Shown: piece after piece, positions 8,580-17,138 of the stretch | How the letters are laid out: each line of letters starts with the position of its first letter | Numbering within the stretch: the first letter of the stretch is position 1 | Assembly: GCF_000970455.1 (NCBI RefSeq) | Contig: NZ_LAJG01000042.1 | Span: 62,001 to 126,000 of the forward strand | Direction of reading: 5' to 3' | Origin: Devosia soli | Lineage (GTDB): Bacteria; Pseudomonadota; Alphaproteobacteria; Rhizobiales; Devosiaceae | DNA length: 64,000 nt | Position numbers and translations under genes: made by a program | The notes under the pieces: generated by a model | The model's input: the letters and a program-made list of their open reading frames with translations, nothing else | Databases searched by the model: none | What the model was told of the DNA's origin: nothing

Positions 8580-11018
8580 TCAGGCGCGCTGCAGCGCCGC
8601 GGAAGGCTCCCAGTCCATCGCCGCTGGCCTGCCCAGAAAGAAGCCTTGGGCTTCATTGCAGCCTTCGAGACGCAATACATCGAGCTGCTCGATGGTCTCG
8701 ACGCCTTCGGCAAGAACTGGCACCGAAAGGCTGCGTCCCAGCGCCAAGATGGCGCGCACGATGGCCTTGCTCTGTTCGGAATGCTCCACTTCGCTCATGA
8801 AGGAGCGATCGAGCTTGATCTTGTCGAACGGGAAGCTGCGCAGCGTTGCAAGCGAGGAATAGCCCGTGCCGAAATCGTCGATCGCGATCGACACGCCCAG
8901 CGCCCTGATCTGGGTCAGGATGTTCAACGCCCGCTTCTTGTCGTTGATGATGGCCGTTTCGGTGACCTCGAGCTCCAGCCGATCGGGAGCAAGGCCCGAC
9001 TGATAAAGCACGATCTTGACGAGATCGACGAGTTCAATCTGTGAGAGCTGCATCCCGGATACATTGACGGCGATCTTGTGCGGCTCGGGCCAGCTTGCCG
9101 CTTCCGTGCAGGCGGTTCGCAACACCCAGGCGCCGATCGCATTGATGGCGCCGCATTCTTCGGCAACAGGAATGAATTCGGCCGGTGACACCGGACCATA
9201 TCCCTCGCGATCCCAGCGCAGGAGCACTTCATAGCCCGTGATCTCGCCCGTCGAGACCGATTTCTGCACCTGATAGACGAGGTTGAACGCATTGTTTTCG
9301 AGCGCCTGCCAGAGGTCATTGGCCATTGCGCGCCGCTGGCGCGCGTGCTCGTCCATTTCGCTTTCATAGTAGCAGACGCGCGTTTCGAACTCGGCCTTGG
9401 CACGATAAAGCGCGAGGTCGGCATTGCTCAAAAGCTTGGAGTGATCGCGGCCGTCCTGTGGATAGATGGCAACACCGATGCTGCCCGATGTGGCGATCAC
9501 CACGTCCTGATACTGCACGCTCCCGAAAAGCTCACCCTCGACGCGTTCAAGAAACTCACGCAGGCTTTCGATCACCGAGAACGGTTTCAGCGCCACAAAC
9601 TCGTCGCCGCCTAGCCGGGCTATTACTTCTCCGGGCCGGAGGACGTTCGATAACCGCTCGGCGAGCACACGCAAGACCTGGTCGCCGGTTGCGTGGCCAT
9701 AGCTGTCGTTAATGTCCTTGAAATGGTCGAGGTCGATGGCAACGATGCCGATCTGCGTTTCGCGCTCGGCGGCCTCTGACAGGGCCATGTCGAACAGTTC
9801 ATCGAACCGTGCACGATTGGGAAGGCCCGTCAGCGTGTCGTGCTTGGCCAGATGGGCAATGGCGGCCTCATTACGCTTGGTGTCGGTGATGTCTTCCATC
9901 AGCGTCACCCAGCGTCCATCGCCTGTTGGATTATGCTGAACCCTGAGAAAGCGCTGCCCCTCAAAGCTGTGGATCACCTGCCCGCCCTGTGCGGCGAGTG
10001 CCCGGTGCTGTTCTGTCAGTTCGCGAGCACGCGCTTCGCGGCTCTGTTCATCCGCATCCGAGAGATTGGCCGCGGCGCGGCAAATGTCTTCGAGCATCTC
10101 GCCTTCGATCAACCTGCCTTTCGGCAGGCCGAGCAATTCGGTCAAACGCTCGTTGTGAAGCAGCAACTGCCCCTCGGCCGAAAAGAGCGCCAAGCCCTGG
10201 CCCATATGGGTCAGCGCCAGTTCAAGCTTCTGGCTGACGCTGGCGATACGCTCCGCGTCGGCCAGCTGGCGCAGGTTTTCGCGCTCGGTGCGGCGGCGGT
10301 CTGCCTCATCGAGCACGATGCTGCCAAGCGCAGCGGCAATGATGAAAAGGCTCACAAGAGCGGCGATGACGGAGATCACGCCCCCGTCGAGCGGCGCCAT
10401 GGCGCCGAGCAAGGGCATGCAATTGCTGAAGTCGGACGCGCCCATGGCCGTGAAGTGCATGGCGCAGATGGCAAGAGTGAGCAGCCCCACGCCACCGAAG
10501 AGGCGCGAGCGCGCGCCGTCGGTCGCGACGACCACTGCAAGACCGGAAAGAATGATGCCGGCAATGATCGAGGCGACGACAAGACCGTTGTCCCAGACGA
10601 GTTGGCCATCGAGCAGCAATGCGGCAATACCGACATAGTGCATCGAGGAGATGCCGACCCCGATTACTGCGCCCCCAAGGAACCGATCCGCCGGACCGGC
10701 GCCGCGGATTGCCATGGCAAGGCCGGCACCACAGACGCTGATGGCGATGACCAAAGACAGCCCGGTGAGCAGAACATCGTATTGCAGCGCGAAGCCGGGG
10801 CGGAAGGCCAGCATGGCGACAAAGTGCGTCGACCAGATGCCCATGCCCACCGACACGGCTGAGACCGCCGTCCAGATGCGGCGCATTCGCCCCGTCATGC
10901 GCATGGCGTGGCGCAACAAACTCATGCAGGCATAGGCAGATAGCAGGCATACCGCAGCAGCGAGTGCCACGAACCACAGATCATGGCCCCGGAAAAAGAA
11001 ATCGAGAATTGCGAGCAC
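8580..11018 (-). CDS. MHYT-PAS-GGDEF-EAL cyclic-di-GMP signalling protein
   Basis: 812 residues. An N-terminal MHYT membrane sensor (about 1-240, seven helices with repeated M-H-Y/F-x motifs such as STHFVAM, SMHYVGI and AMHFTAM) precedes a PAS-like region (265-385). A GGDEF domain follows (RLGGDEF near residue 469), then an EAL domain (EVLLRW near 596, LEVTETAI, IDDFGTGYSSL, AEGVET). MHYT domains are thought to sense diatomic gases or copper through His and Met residues. Both catalytic domains keep their key residues, so it could make and degrade c-di-GMP. It stands alone and shares a terminator with the sugar operon. Confidence 0.92.
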   Translation of the reverse strand: MLAILDFFFRGHDLWFVALAAAVCLLSAYACMSLLRHAMRMTGRMRRIWTAVSAVSVGMGIWSTHFVAMLAFRPGFALQYDVLLTGLSLVIAISVCGAGLAMAIRGAGPADRFLGGAVIGVGISSMHYVGIAALLLDGQLVWDNGLVVASIIAGIILSGLAVVVATDGARSRLFGGVGLLTLAICAMHFTAMGASDFSNCMPLLGAMAPLDGGVISVIAALVSLFIIAAALGSIVLDEADRRRTERENLRQLADAERIASVSQKLELALTHMGQGLALFSAEGQLLLHNERLTELLGLPKGRLIEGEMLEDICRAAANLSDADEQSREARARELTEQHRALAAQGGQVIHSFEGQRFLRVQHNPTGDGRWVTLMEDITDTKRNEAAIAHLAKHDTLTGLPNRARFDELFDMALSEAAERETQIGIVAIDLDHFKDINDSYGHATGDQVLRVLAERLSNVLRPGEVIARLGGDEFVALKPFSVIESLREFLERVEGELFGSVQYQDVVIATSGSIGVAIYPQDGRDHSKLLSNADLALYRAKAEFETRVCYYESEMDEHARQRRAMANDLWQALENNAFNLVYQVQKSVSTGEITGYEVLLRWDREGYGPVSPAEFIPVAEECGAINAIGAWVLRTACTEAASWPEPHKIAVNVSGMQLSQIELVDLVKIVLYQSGLAPDRLELEVTETAIINDKKRALNILTQIRALGVSIAIDDFGTGYSSLATLRSFPFDKIKLDRSFMSEVEHSEQSKAIVRAILALGRSLSVPVLAEGVETIEQLDVLRLEGCNEAQGFFLGRPAAMDWEPSAALQRA

Positions 11019-11126
11019 GTTTCGCCATCCGAAAAAATACCTATTTACCTTAGGTTGGTACGTCTTTCGGAGACGTTACGTATCCCGCTTTACCGAGTGC
11101 CATGCTGAATCCGACCTTAACCGGGG

Positions 11127-11906
11127 TTATAAGGCCGTCTCGAAAACGATGACTGGGCCGACGGGCCCTTGAATGCGTCGAGCCTCAACGCCATAGACGT
11201 CTGCAATCAGACGCTCGGTCAAAACTTCCATCGGCGCCCCTTCGGCCACCACGCGACCATGGTTCATCACCACGAGCCAATCGCACCGCGTCAGTGCAAG
11301 GTTGAGATCGTGCAGTGCCATCAAGACGGTGCAGTCCTCGGTTGCGAGACTCCTGAGTAGAGCAAAAACCTGCAATTGACCGCGGATATCGAGACTGCTC
11401 GTCGGCTCATCGAGAAGCAGGAGCTGCGGCTGCTGCGCCAGCGCCCGCGCCATGTGCACGCGCTGCTGCTCTCCGCCCGACAGCGTGGCGAACTGCCGTC
11501 CGGCAAATGCCGACATTCCGAGGCGTGACAGGGCTTCCATGCAGCTTTTTTCGTCGGCCGGATCCGGTCCCGAGGCCCAGGCCGGTGCAAAAGGGATGCG
11601 TCCCAGGGCAACGACCTCGGCAACTGTGAGTCTTTCCTCTGTCGTCGCCGCCTGCTCGACATAGGCACAAAGGCGCGCCCGAGCGCGCCTATCCAAACCT
11701 AACAAATCATCGCCGCTAAAATGGACGGTCCCCTCCACGGGCCGGTTCAAGCCGACAACAGTGCCGATGAGCGTCGACTTGCCGGCGCCGTTCGGCCCCA
11801 CGAGCCCGGTAATTTTTCCGCGTGGTGCAGTGAGATCGACCCTATCGACGATCGGCGGCCCGCCAAGCGAAATCGTCAGTCCTCGCACTTCGAGGCCGGT
11901 CATCAC
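11127..11906 (-). CDS. ABC importer ATPase, FecE/BtuD-like, in the F420 cluster
   Basis: 259 residues, one ABC cassette: Walker A GPNGAGKST, signature LSGGEQQRVHMARALAQ, Walker B LLLLDEPTSSLD, switch His in LMALHDLN. By sequence class it belongs with siderophore, heme and cobalamin importers. Its gene overlaps the permease gene by 4 nt and is last in a minus-strand run that contains cofE and an F420-dependent G6P dehydrogenase. That is the setting for which an F420-0 transporter ATPase family has been proposed in Actinobacteria. F420-0 uptake is inferred from context; an iron-chelate role is the alternative. Confidence 0.85.
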   Translation of the reverse strand: MMTGLEVRGLTISLGGPPIVDRVDLTAPRGKITGLVGPNGAGKSTLIGTVVGLNRPVEGTVHFSGDDLLGLDRRARARLCAYVEQAATTEERLTVAEVVALGRIPFAPAWASGPDPADEKSCMEALSRLGMSAFAGRQFATLSGGEQQRVHMARALAQQPQLLLLDEPTSSLDIRGQLQVFALLRSLATEDCTVLMALHDLNLALTRCDWLVVMNHGRVVAEGAPMEVLTERLIADVYGVEARRIQGPVGPVIVFETAL

Positions 11907-12916
11907 GTGATCCGCCTATAGCGCATGAGAATGAGGAGGAACGCCGGCGCACCGACCAGCGCGGTCACTATGCCCACCGGCAATTCGCGTGGATCGAACA
12001 GCGCCCGCGCCAGCGTGTCGGCCCACAGCATGAAGATCGCCCCGACCAGCATCGTCGCTGGCAGCAGTCGCCGGTGCCCCGACCCCACTGCCAGCCTCAC
12101 GGCATGAGGAACGACCAGTCCGACAAAGCCAATGGCACCGCCGATCGCGACCATGATCCCCGTAAGCAGCGCCGAAGCCAGCAACAGCATCCAGCGCAAT
12201 CGCACGACATCCACCCCGAGGCTCGCCGCCGCCTTGTCGCCAAACGCAAAGGCATCGAGCCCGCGCGCCGAAAGGACCATGAACGGCGCGCAGATCATTA
12301 TCGCCCCCGCAACCAGCGCCGCATCGATCCATGTCGACCCGCTCAGCGAGCCCATCAGCCAACTGAGGATTTCCCGATAGGAATCTCCCGTAGCCGACCA
12401 GAAGATGATGAACGAGGTTGCCGCCGAAGCCAGCGCCGAAATCGAAATGCCGGCGAGAATAGCCCGCACTGGCGTTGTCCCGCCCAAAACCTGCGTCACC
12501 GCAAGCGCCAGACCTAACGCTGCAAGCGACCCAATGAAGGCGCCTAGCGGCACGAACGCCGTCAGCCCAACCACGACCAGCGCCACAGCGCCGAGCGCCG
12601 CCCCCGATGACAGCCCCAGCAGGTAAGGATCAGCCAGCGGATTGCGCGTCAGCGCCTGCATGACGGCGCCTGCCAGCGCCAGCCCTGCCCCAACGCCAAG
12701 CGCCGCGATCACTCGTGGGAGGCGCAAGTCCCAAACGATGGCATCGCGCAACCGAGACACCGGGCTTTCGGGAATAAGGCCGAGGTGATGGAGAATGGTG
12801 GTCCAGACTTCAGCGGGGTTAATGTCTGCCGGGCCGAAAGTGACGGCGAGGACAGCGCTGGCGAGAAGCAAGAGCCAGAGGGCCGCGAAGGCGGTGGTGT
12901 GCAGTGATCGGGTCAC
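11903..12916 (-). CDS. ABC importer permease, FecCD/BtuC-like, in the F420 cluster
   Basis: 337 residues with about ten transmembrane helices and the FecCD signature LRLPRVIAALGVGAGLALAG followed by NPLADPYLLGLSSGAALGA. It forms the membrane channel with the ATPase downstream. A 149-nt gap, filled by a palindromic repeat element, separates it from the binding-protein gene upstream. Placement next to cofE points to F420-0 or a related deazaflavin as substrate (inference). Confidence 0.87.
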   Translation of the reverse strand: MTRSLHTTAFAALWLLLLASAVLAVTFGPADINPAEVWTTILHHLGLIPESPVSRLRDAIVWDLRLPRVIAALGVGAGLALAGAVMQALTRNPLADPYLLGLSSGAALGAVALVVVGLTAFVPLGAFIGSLAALGLALAVTQVLGGTTPVRAILAGISISALASAATSFIIFWSATGDSYREILSWLMGSLSGSTWIDAALVAGAIMICAPFMVLSARGLDAFAFGDKAAASLGVDVVRLRWMLLLASALLTGIMVAIGGAIGFVGLVVPHAVRLAVGSGHRRLLPATMLVGAIFMLWADTLARALFDPRELPVGIVTALVGAPAFLLILMRYRRIT

Positions 12917-12921
12917 GCAAA

Positions 12922-13037
12922 CACACCCTCCCGACCTTCCCCATCAAAGGGGAGGCGAAGGCCGGTGCGTGGGACCCGATCCTGCCAGAAACTCAATGTG
13001 ACACCACCCCCTTGATGGGGGAGGTTGGGAGGGGGTG
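12922..13037. repeat. Intergenic palindromic element, copy 1
   Basis: Outer arms CACACCCTCCCGACCTTCCC (from 12922) and the near-complement GGGGAGGTTGGGAGGGGGTG (to 13037) enclose smaller hairpins (CCCCATCAAAGGGG and CCCCCTTGATGGGGG). The same design recurs at 15868-15978. It fills the gap between the binding-protein and permease genes of one operon. Confidence 0.75.
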
Positions 13038-13065
13038 AATTAAGTCTATACGTGATCACCAAGCC

Positions 13066-13998
13066 TCAAAAACTCAGCCCAGCCAACTGCCCGGCCAGAT
13101 CCACCGTCGCCGGCACATTCCTCACACCCGCTTCCGAAGCCGGGAACGGAATAATCAGATACTGCTCATTGATCACCGCATCCATCTTCGAGGTGATCGG
13201 ATTTTCCGCCAGCAGCTTCTTCTTCGCTTCGGCCGAGTTCCAGGCCGCATCCACGAGGACGATCACATCGGGATTGGCGTCGACGATCGCTTCCCAGCTC
13301 GCCTGCGTCCAACCTTCGTCGACATCGGCGAAGATGTTCTTGAGCCCCAATGCCTCCAGGATCATTTCCGGCGCATTGCTGCCCGCGCCGACATAGGGCG
13401 TCTTGGTGCCCGAGGAATACCAGAGCGCAGTCAGGCCACGATCATCCGCCTTCACTTCGGTCAGTGCCGCCTTCTGCTCCTCGATCAGATTTGCCGCCGC
13501 CGTCTCGACATTGAAGATCGCGCCCATCTCGGCGATCTCGGCGAAAAGCTGGTCAAAGCTGAGCTTTTCCGGCTTAACCGAGCGACAAGCCGCCGGCGCG
13601 ACATAGCTCGTTATCCCCAGTTCTGCCAGCGCTGGCCGTTCGCCTGCGCCATCAGCCGCAAAATTGCTTTCCCAGCCGCCATAGATGAAATCTGGCTCGG
13701 TCTCGAGCACAACTTCCTGCGACGGCAATTTGTCGGACAGCACGGGAGTATTGCTGTTCGCAAAAGGTTCAGGCAGCGGACCATCTAGAAAAGCAAGGCC
13801 CACCAGCCTGTCCTCAAGCCCAAGCGCCAACAACAGTTCAGCCGCCGTCGACTTGATTGCGACGACCCGCTGCGGCGCCTGGTCGATCGTCAGCGCCATG
13901 CCGCAATTGTCGATCTCAACCGGATAATCCGTCGCGAAGGCCGGCACGGCAAAAGTGGCCAGCGTGGTGGCGGCCAAAAGATACGTGAAAACACGCAT
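13066..13998 (-). CDS. Periplasmic binding protein, FecB/BtuF-like (proposed F420-0 binding)
   Basis: 310 residues. A signal peptide (MRVFTYLLAATTLATFAVPA, cleaved near FAT) precedes a type III periplasmic-binding fold of the FecB/BtuF class (PQRVVAIKSTAAELLLALGL; DFIYGGWESNF). Its start is only 3 nt from the cofE stop, so they are co-transcribed and probably co-translated. The known F420-0 transporter proposal pairs exactly this kind of binding protein with cofE. The ligand itself is inferred. Confidence 0.85.
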   Translation of the reverse strand: MRVFTYLLAATTLATFAVPAFATDYPVEIDNCGMALTIDQAPQRVVAIKSTAAELLLALGLEDRLVGLAFLDGPLPEPFANSNTPVLSDKLPSQEVVLETEPDFIYGGWESNFAADGAGERPALAELGITSYVAPAACRSVKPEKLSFDQLFAEIAEMGAIFNVETAAANLIEEQKAALTEVKADDRGLTALWYSSGTKTPYVGAGSNAPEMILEALGLKNIFADVDEGWTQASWEAIVDANPDVIVLVDAAWNSAEAKKKLLAENPITSKMDAVINEQYLIIPFPASEAGVRNVPATVDLAGQLAGLSF

Positions 13999-14001
13999 GG
14001 G

Positions 14002-14829
14002 TCAGTCCTGCTTTTGCTCTTTCGAGCGTTCGTGAGAAATCTTGCCGCGCTTCATTTCCGCCATCGCGGCCTCATAGCCCAGCCGATAGGCCTCGGCCGA
14101 GCCGAAGCGGAACATGTCGTCATCGCCGGTGCGCACCAGGGTTCTTGCCCCCGGTGCGTCGAGCCCAGCGACGAGCCGCCCCATGCCGCGCACGACAGCG
14201 ACGGGAATGCCCGAAGTCTTGCCCTTGACGAGGTCCGCAGCTCCGGCCAACTCGTCGGCCACCACAGCCATGGTCACATGCAGCGGCCGCCCATTGGCGT
14301 CATTGGCGCCGCGCAGATCGTCCGTCAGCTGCAGCCCCGCTGCGCCGATTGCAAGATCCGTCTGCCCCACGCGCCATGGCCGCCCGACAGTGTCGGTCAC
14401 GATAATGGCGAGCCGAACGCCGAACCGATCCCGCAATCCCGCACACAGCGCCCGCGCCGAGCGATCAGGGTCTTCCGGCAATTTCAACGCAAAACCTTCC
14501 GGCACATTGGACATGTCCAAACCGGCCGCCGCCATGATCATGCCCTGCTTGGTCTCGACGATCCGCGTCACGCCACCAGGATGCACGCGTTCGGCCACGA
14601 CCCGCACAGTATCGTCGGCGATTGCCTTTTCGCGGTCCACGGCCGGCACCATGCGCCCTTCGGCCTTGGAAACGATCTTGCTGGTCACGACCAGAATATC
14701 GCCATCCCTCAGCGCATGCTCTGCTCCCATGGCGGCGATCGCATCACCGATCAGCGCCACGAGATCATCGCCCTCGGCAATTTCGGGAATGCCGGTCACG
14801 CCCCAAACAGTGAATGCTGGCACCGACAT
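14002..14829 (-). CDS. cofE: Coenzyme F420-0:L-glutamate ligase
   Basis: 275 residues. CofE adds the gamma-linked glutamate tail to F420-0 using GTP. Family features are visible: [14 protein letters not shown] near the N-terminus, [21 protein letters not shown], and [20 protein letters not shown] in the second half. The length equals the stand-alone archaeal-type enzyme; the FMN-reductase-like domain that follows it in mycobacterial FbiB is absent. It lies 11 nt after the F420-dependent G6P dehydrogenase and 3 nt before the binding protein. No cofC, cofD or fbiC is in the window, which fits salvage of F420-0 but does not prove it. Confidence 0.92.
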   Translation of the reverse strand: MSVPAFTVWGVTGIPEIAEGDDLVALIGDAIAAMGAEHALRDGDILVVTSKIVSKAEGRMVPAVDREKAIADDTVRVVAERVHPGGVTRIVETKQGMIMAAAGLDMSNVPEGFALKLPEDPDRSARALCAGLRDRFGVRLAIIVTDTVGRPWRVGQTDLAIGAAGLQLTDDLRGANDANGRPLHVTMAVVADELAGAADLVKGKTSGIPVAVVRGMGRLVAGLDAPGARTLVRTGDDDMFRFGSAEAYRLGYEAAMAEMKRGKISHERSKEQKQD

Positions 14830-14840
14830 CGTCGTCTCCT

Positions 14841-15839
14841 TCAGCCCAGCGCTTTCAGCCGCGGCAGGATTTCCTTGGCATAAAGGCTCAGAAACCGGCT
14901 CTGGTCCGTCCCCGGCGCATGAAACACCAGGTGGTCGAACCCATAGTCCATATAGGTCTTTATCTGCGCCACGTGCTCCTCGGGATCGCTCGACACGATC
15001 CAGCGCTTCGCCACCCGCTCGATCGGCAATTGATCAGCCAATCGTTCCATCTCTTCGGCATCCTGCACCGAGTGCTTTTCCTCAGCCGAAAGCGACAGCG
15101 CCGCCCAGTTCCGCGTGTCGTTCAGCGCGCGCTCGGCATCGGTATCGAACGACACTTTTACCTCGATCATCCGCTCGAACGGCTTATCCGCCCGCGTCGA
15201 CTCCTGGCATCCCACGGCAACGTTGGGCAGCAATTCATCGACATAGAGCGAAGCACCCTTACCCGACGTACAGATGAAGCCATCACCCTCTCGCCCGGCA
15301 AACTTCGCATTCAGTGGTCCACCCGCCGCAATATAGATCGGCACCATCTCGTCGGGCTTGTCATAGATCGTCGCGTTGACAGTCTTGTAATACTGCCCCT
15401 CGAAACTAACCCGATCCTCGCTCCAAAGCTGCCGGATCAGTTTTATGGCCTCCCGCAACCGCGCCGAGCGCTCTTTCAGCTCCGGCCATTCGATCCCGGT
15501 GGCCGGCACTTCATTGAGCCCCTCGCCCGTCCCAACGCCCAAAATGACGCGCCCAGGAAACATCGCCCCCAAAGTGCCAAAGGCATGCGCCACGACCGAC
15601 GGATGCAGCCGAAATGTCGGCGTCAGCACCGATGTCCCAAGCGTTATCCGCTCCGTCTTGGCGAGCACCGCTGCCATCCAGGCCGGTGCGAACGGCGCAT
15701 GGCCATCGGTATGTTTCCAGGGCTGGAAATGGTCGCTGACGAACACAGAATCGAACCCGCCCTGCTCCGCCTCGATGGCGAACTGCAGAAGCTTATTGGG
15801 TGAAAACTGCTCGGCCGAAGCCTTATATCCAAACCGCAT
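14841..15839 (-). CDS. fgd: F420-dependent glucose-6-phosphate dehydrogenase (FGD-like)
   Basis: 332 residues, a luciferase-like (alpha/beta)8 barrel that would oxidise glucose 6-phosphate while reducing F420. The start [12 protein letters not shown] is preceded by GGAGGAGACC. SDHFQPW puts His37 and Trp41, and GTGEG puts Glu106, each exactly three residues before His40, Trp44 and Glu109 of the mycobacterial FGD active site. A longer in-frame start 36 nt upstream was rejected for lack of a ribosome-binding site. It is directly followed by cofE. A different sugar phosphate or alcohol substrate is possible, since close LLM paralogs differ in substrate. Confidence 0.85.
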   Translation of the reverse strand: MRFGYKASAEQFSPNKLLQFAIEAEQGGFDSVFVSDHFQPWKHTDGHAPFAPAWMAAVLAKTERITLGTSVLTPTFRLHPSVVAHAFGTLGAMFPGRVILGVGTGEGLNEVPATGIEWPELKERSARLREAIKLIRQLWSEDRVSFEGQYYKTVNATIYDKPDEMVPIYIAAGGPLNAKFAGREGDGFICTSGKGASLYVDELLPNVAVGCQESTRADKPFERMIEVKVSFDTDAERALNDTRNWAALSLSAEEKHSVQDAEEMERLADQLPIERVAKRWIVSSDPEEHVAQIKTYMDYGFDHLVFHAPGTDQSRFLSLYAKEILPRLKALG

Positions 15840-15867
15840 TTTTGGTCTCCTCCGAAGCCCGGCGGGT

Positions 15868-15978
15868 ACCCCCACCTAACCTCCCCCTCGAAGGGGGAGG
15901 GACAAATCCGTTCTTGCCGCGTCGCCAATAAGCCACCGGCAGATCCCTCCCCCTACCAGGGGGAGGTTAGGTGGGGGT
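15868..15978. repeat. Intergenic palindromic element, copy 2
   Basis: The ends are perfect 21-bp complementary arms (15868-15888 and 15958-15978; the first begins ACCCCCACCTAACC). Inside each arm region is a smaller hairpin (CCTCCCCCTCGAAGGGGGAGG type). The layout is the same as at 12922-13037. It lies between the two LLM oxidoreductase genes and could fold into a strong RNA structure within the operon. Confidence 0.85.
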
Positions 15979-15985
15979 CAAACCT

Positions 15986-16987
15986 TCAGCGGAACGCCGG
16001 AATCACATGCCGCCCATAGCCGGCAATGATCTCTTCCTCATCGCCACTATCGAGATAGATGTTGAACTGCGTCACGCCCGCCGCCTCGAGCTCACGCACC
16101 TTGGCGACATGCTCGTCGGGATCACCGAGTACGCAGAAACTCTCCACCACATCGTCGGTAATGAAATCGAGAAACGGATTATCCGCCTGCCCGTGCTTGG
16201 AGTAATCATAGCCACGGCGCTTCTCGATATAGCTCGTCAAGCTCGCCGGCACCTTGCCGCTTTCCGTCCCATATTTTTCAACGATATCAGCAACGTGGTT
16301 GCCCACCATCGCCGGGAACCATTTTACATGTTCGATCGCCCGCTTCTTGTCGCCAAAATAGGCCGGCGCCGCCGCCATCGAGCGATAGTTAGACATATCC
16401 TTGCCCGCAGCCGTGCCCGCTTCGATGCATTGGTCCGTGAACCACTTGCAGAGCCCCGGATCGGCAATCTGCAGCACTACACCTTCTGCGCTTTCGCCCG
16501 CTGTCTTCAGCGCCAGCGGACCATAGGCCGCAATCCAGCTCGGCATGTCGTGGCCAACCGCCCAGGGAAACTTCACCGGCGCGGGGATTTCGCCATAGGA
16601 AACCTCTTCACCGCGCACCATGGCCTTGGTCTTGTCGATGAATTCGGCCACGCGTTTCAGCGTCGCCGGCTTCTTGCCCATGACGCGCATGGACGAGTCC
16701 CCGCGCCCTACCGCTAGATCAAACCGCCCGCCGCTCTGCTTGGAAAGCGAGCCAAAGATCGACGCCGCCACCGACCAGTCGCGCACGTCAGGATTGGTGA
16801 CCAGCGGCCCGAACCGCATCTTGGTCGTGTGCTCCATGCACATGGCGATCGCCGCATAGCAGTCGCGCCACAGGATATGTGAATCATAGAACCAGCAATA
16901 ATCGAAGCCGGCGAACTCGGCAGCGCGCACCAGGTATCGCGCCCGTTCTGCCTCGATGAACCCCTTGAAGGTGATGCCGAATTCCAT
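15986..16987 (-). CDS. LLM-class F420-dependent oxidoreductase (CPS_4043-like family)
   Basis: 333 residues, luciferase-like monooxygenase fold: GITFKGFIEAERARYLVRAA at the N-terminus, FDYCWFYDSHILW, LAVGRGDSSMRVMG, and the C-terminal EHVAKVRELEAAGVTQFNIY. It resembles the family once named F420-dependent oxidoreductase CPS_4043. Its substrate is unknown. It is the first gene of the minus-strand F420 cluster, with an operator-like palindrome 32-53 nt upstream of its start. Confidence 0.82.
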   Translation of the reverse strand: MEFGITFKGFIEAERARYLVRAAEFAGFDYCWFYDSHILWRDCYAAIAMCMEHTTKMRFGPLVTNPDVRDWSVAASIFGSLSKQSGGRFDLAVGRGDSSMRVMGKKPATLKRVAEFIDKTKAMVRGEEVSYGEIPAPVKFPWAVGHDMPSWIAAYGPLALKTAGESAEGVVLQIADPGLCKWFTDQCIEAGTAAGKDMSNYRSMAAAPAYFGDKKRAIEHVKWFPAMVGNHVADIVEKYGTESGKVPASLTSYIEKRRGYDYSKHGQADNPFLDFITDDVVESFCVLGDPDEHVAKVRELEAAGVTQFNIYLDSGDEEEIIAGYGRHVIPAFR

Positions 16988-17018
16988 CGTCCCGTCCCCA
17001 CGTTCCCTTCGGCCAAGA

Positions 17019-17040
17019 AATTTGACCAGTCAGTCAAATT
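17019..17040. promoter_or_regulatory. TetR-type operator candidate upstream of the F420 cluster
   Basis: AATTTGAC at 17019-17026 and GTCAAATT at 17033-17040 form a perfect 8-bp dyad around CAGTCA, and a further TTTTGACC follows. TTTGAC-n-GTCAAA palindromes are typical of TetR-family operators. No TetR gene is within the window. Confidence 0.5.
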
Positions 17041-17138
17041 TTGACCGGCGCGGGGTGATTGTCAACTGGGCTTTGTGGGCCGGAACGCGCTCGCCCCATC
17101 GACGTTGAGTCGCCAGAAACGACCCTCGGGAGCCGATC

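Noticed and set aside
9840..10862. 340-codon plus-strand frame inside the GGDEF-EAL gene
   Set aside because: Antisense to a well-supported gene; the translation has no recognisable domain.
11019..11126. Cobalamin or other riboswitch next to the BtuFCD-like importer
   Set aside because: This gap is at the 3' end of the importer operon, and no B12-box-like sequence was seen upstream of the cluster either.
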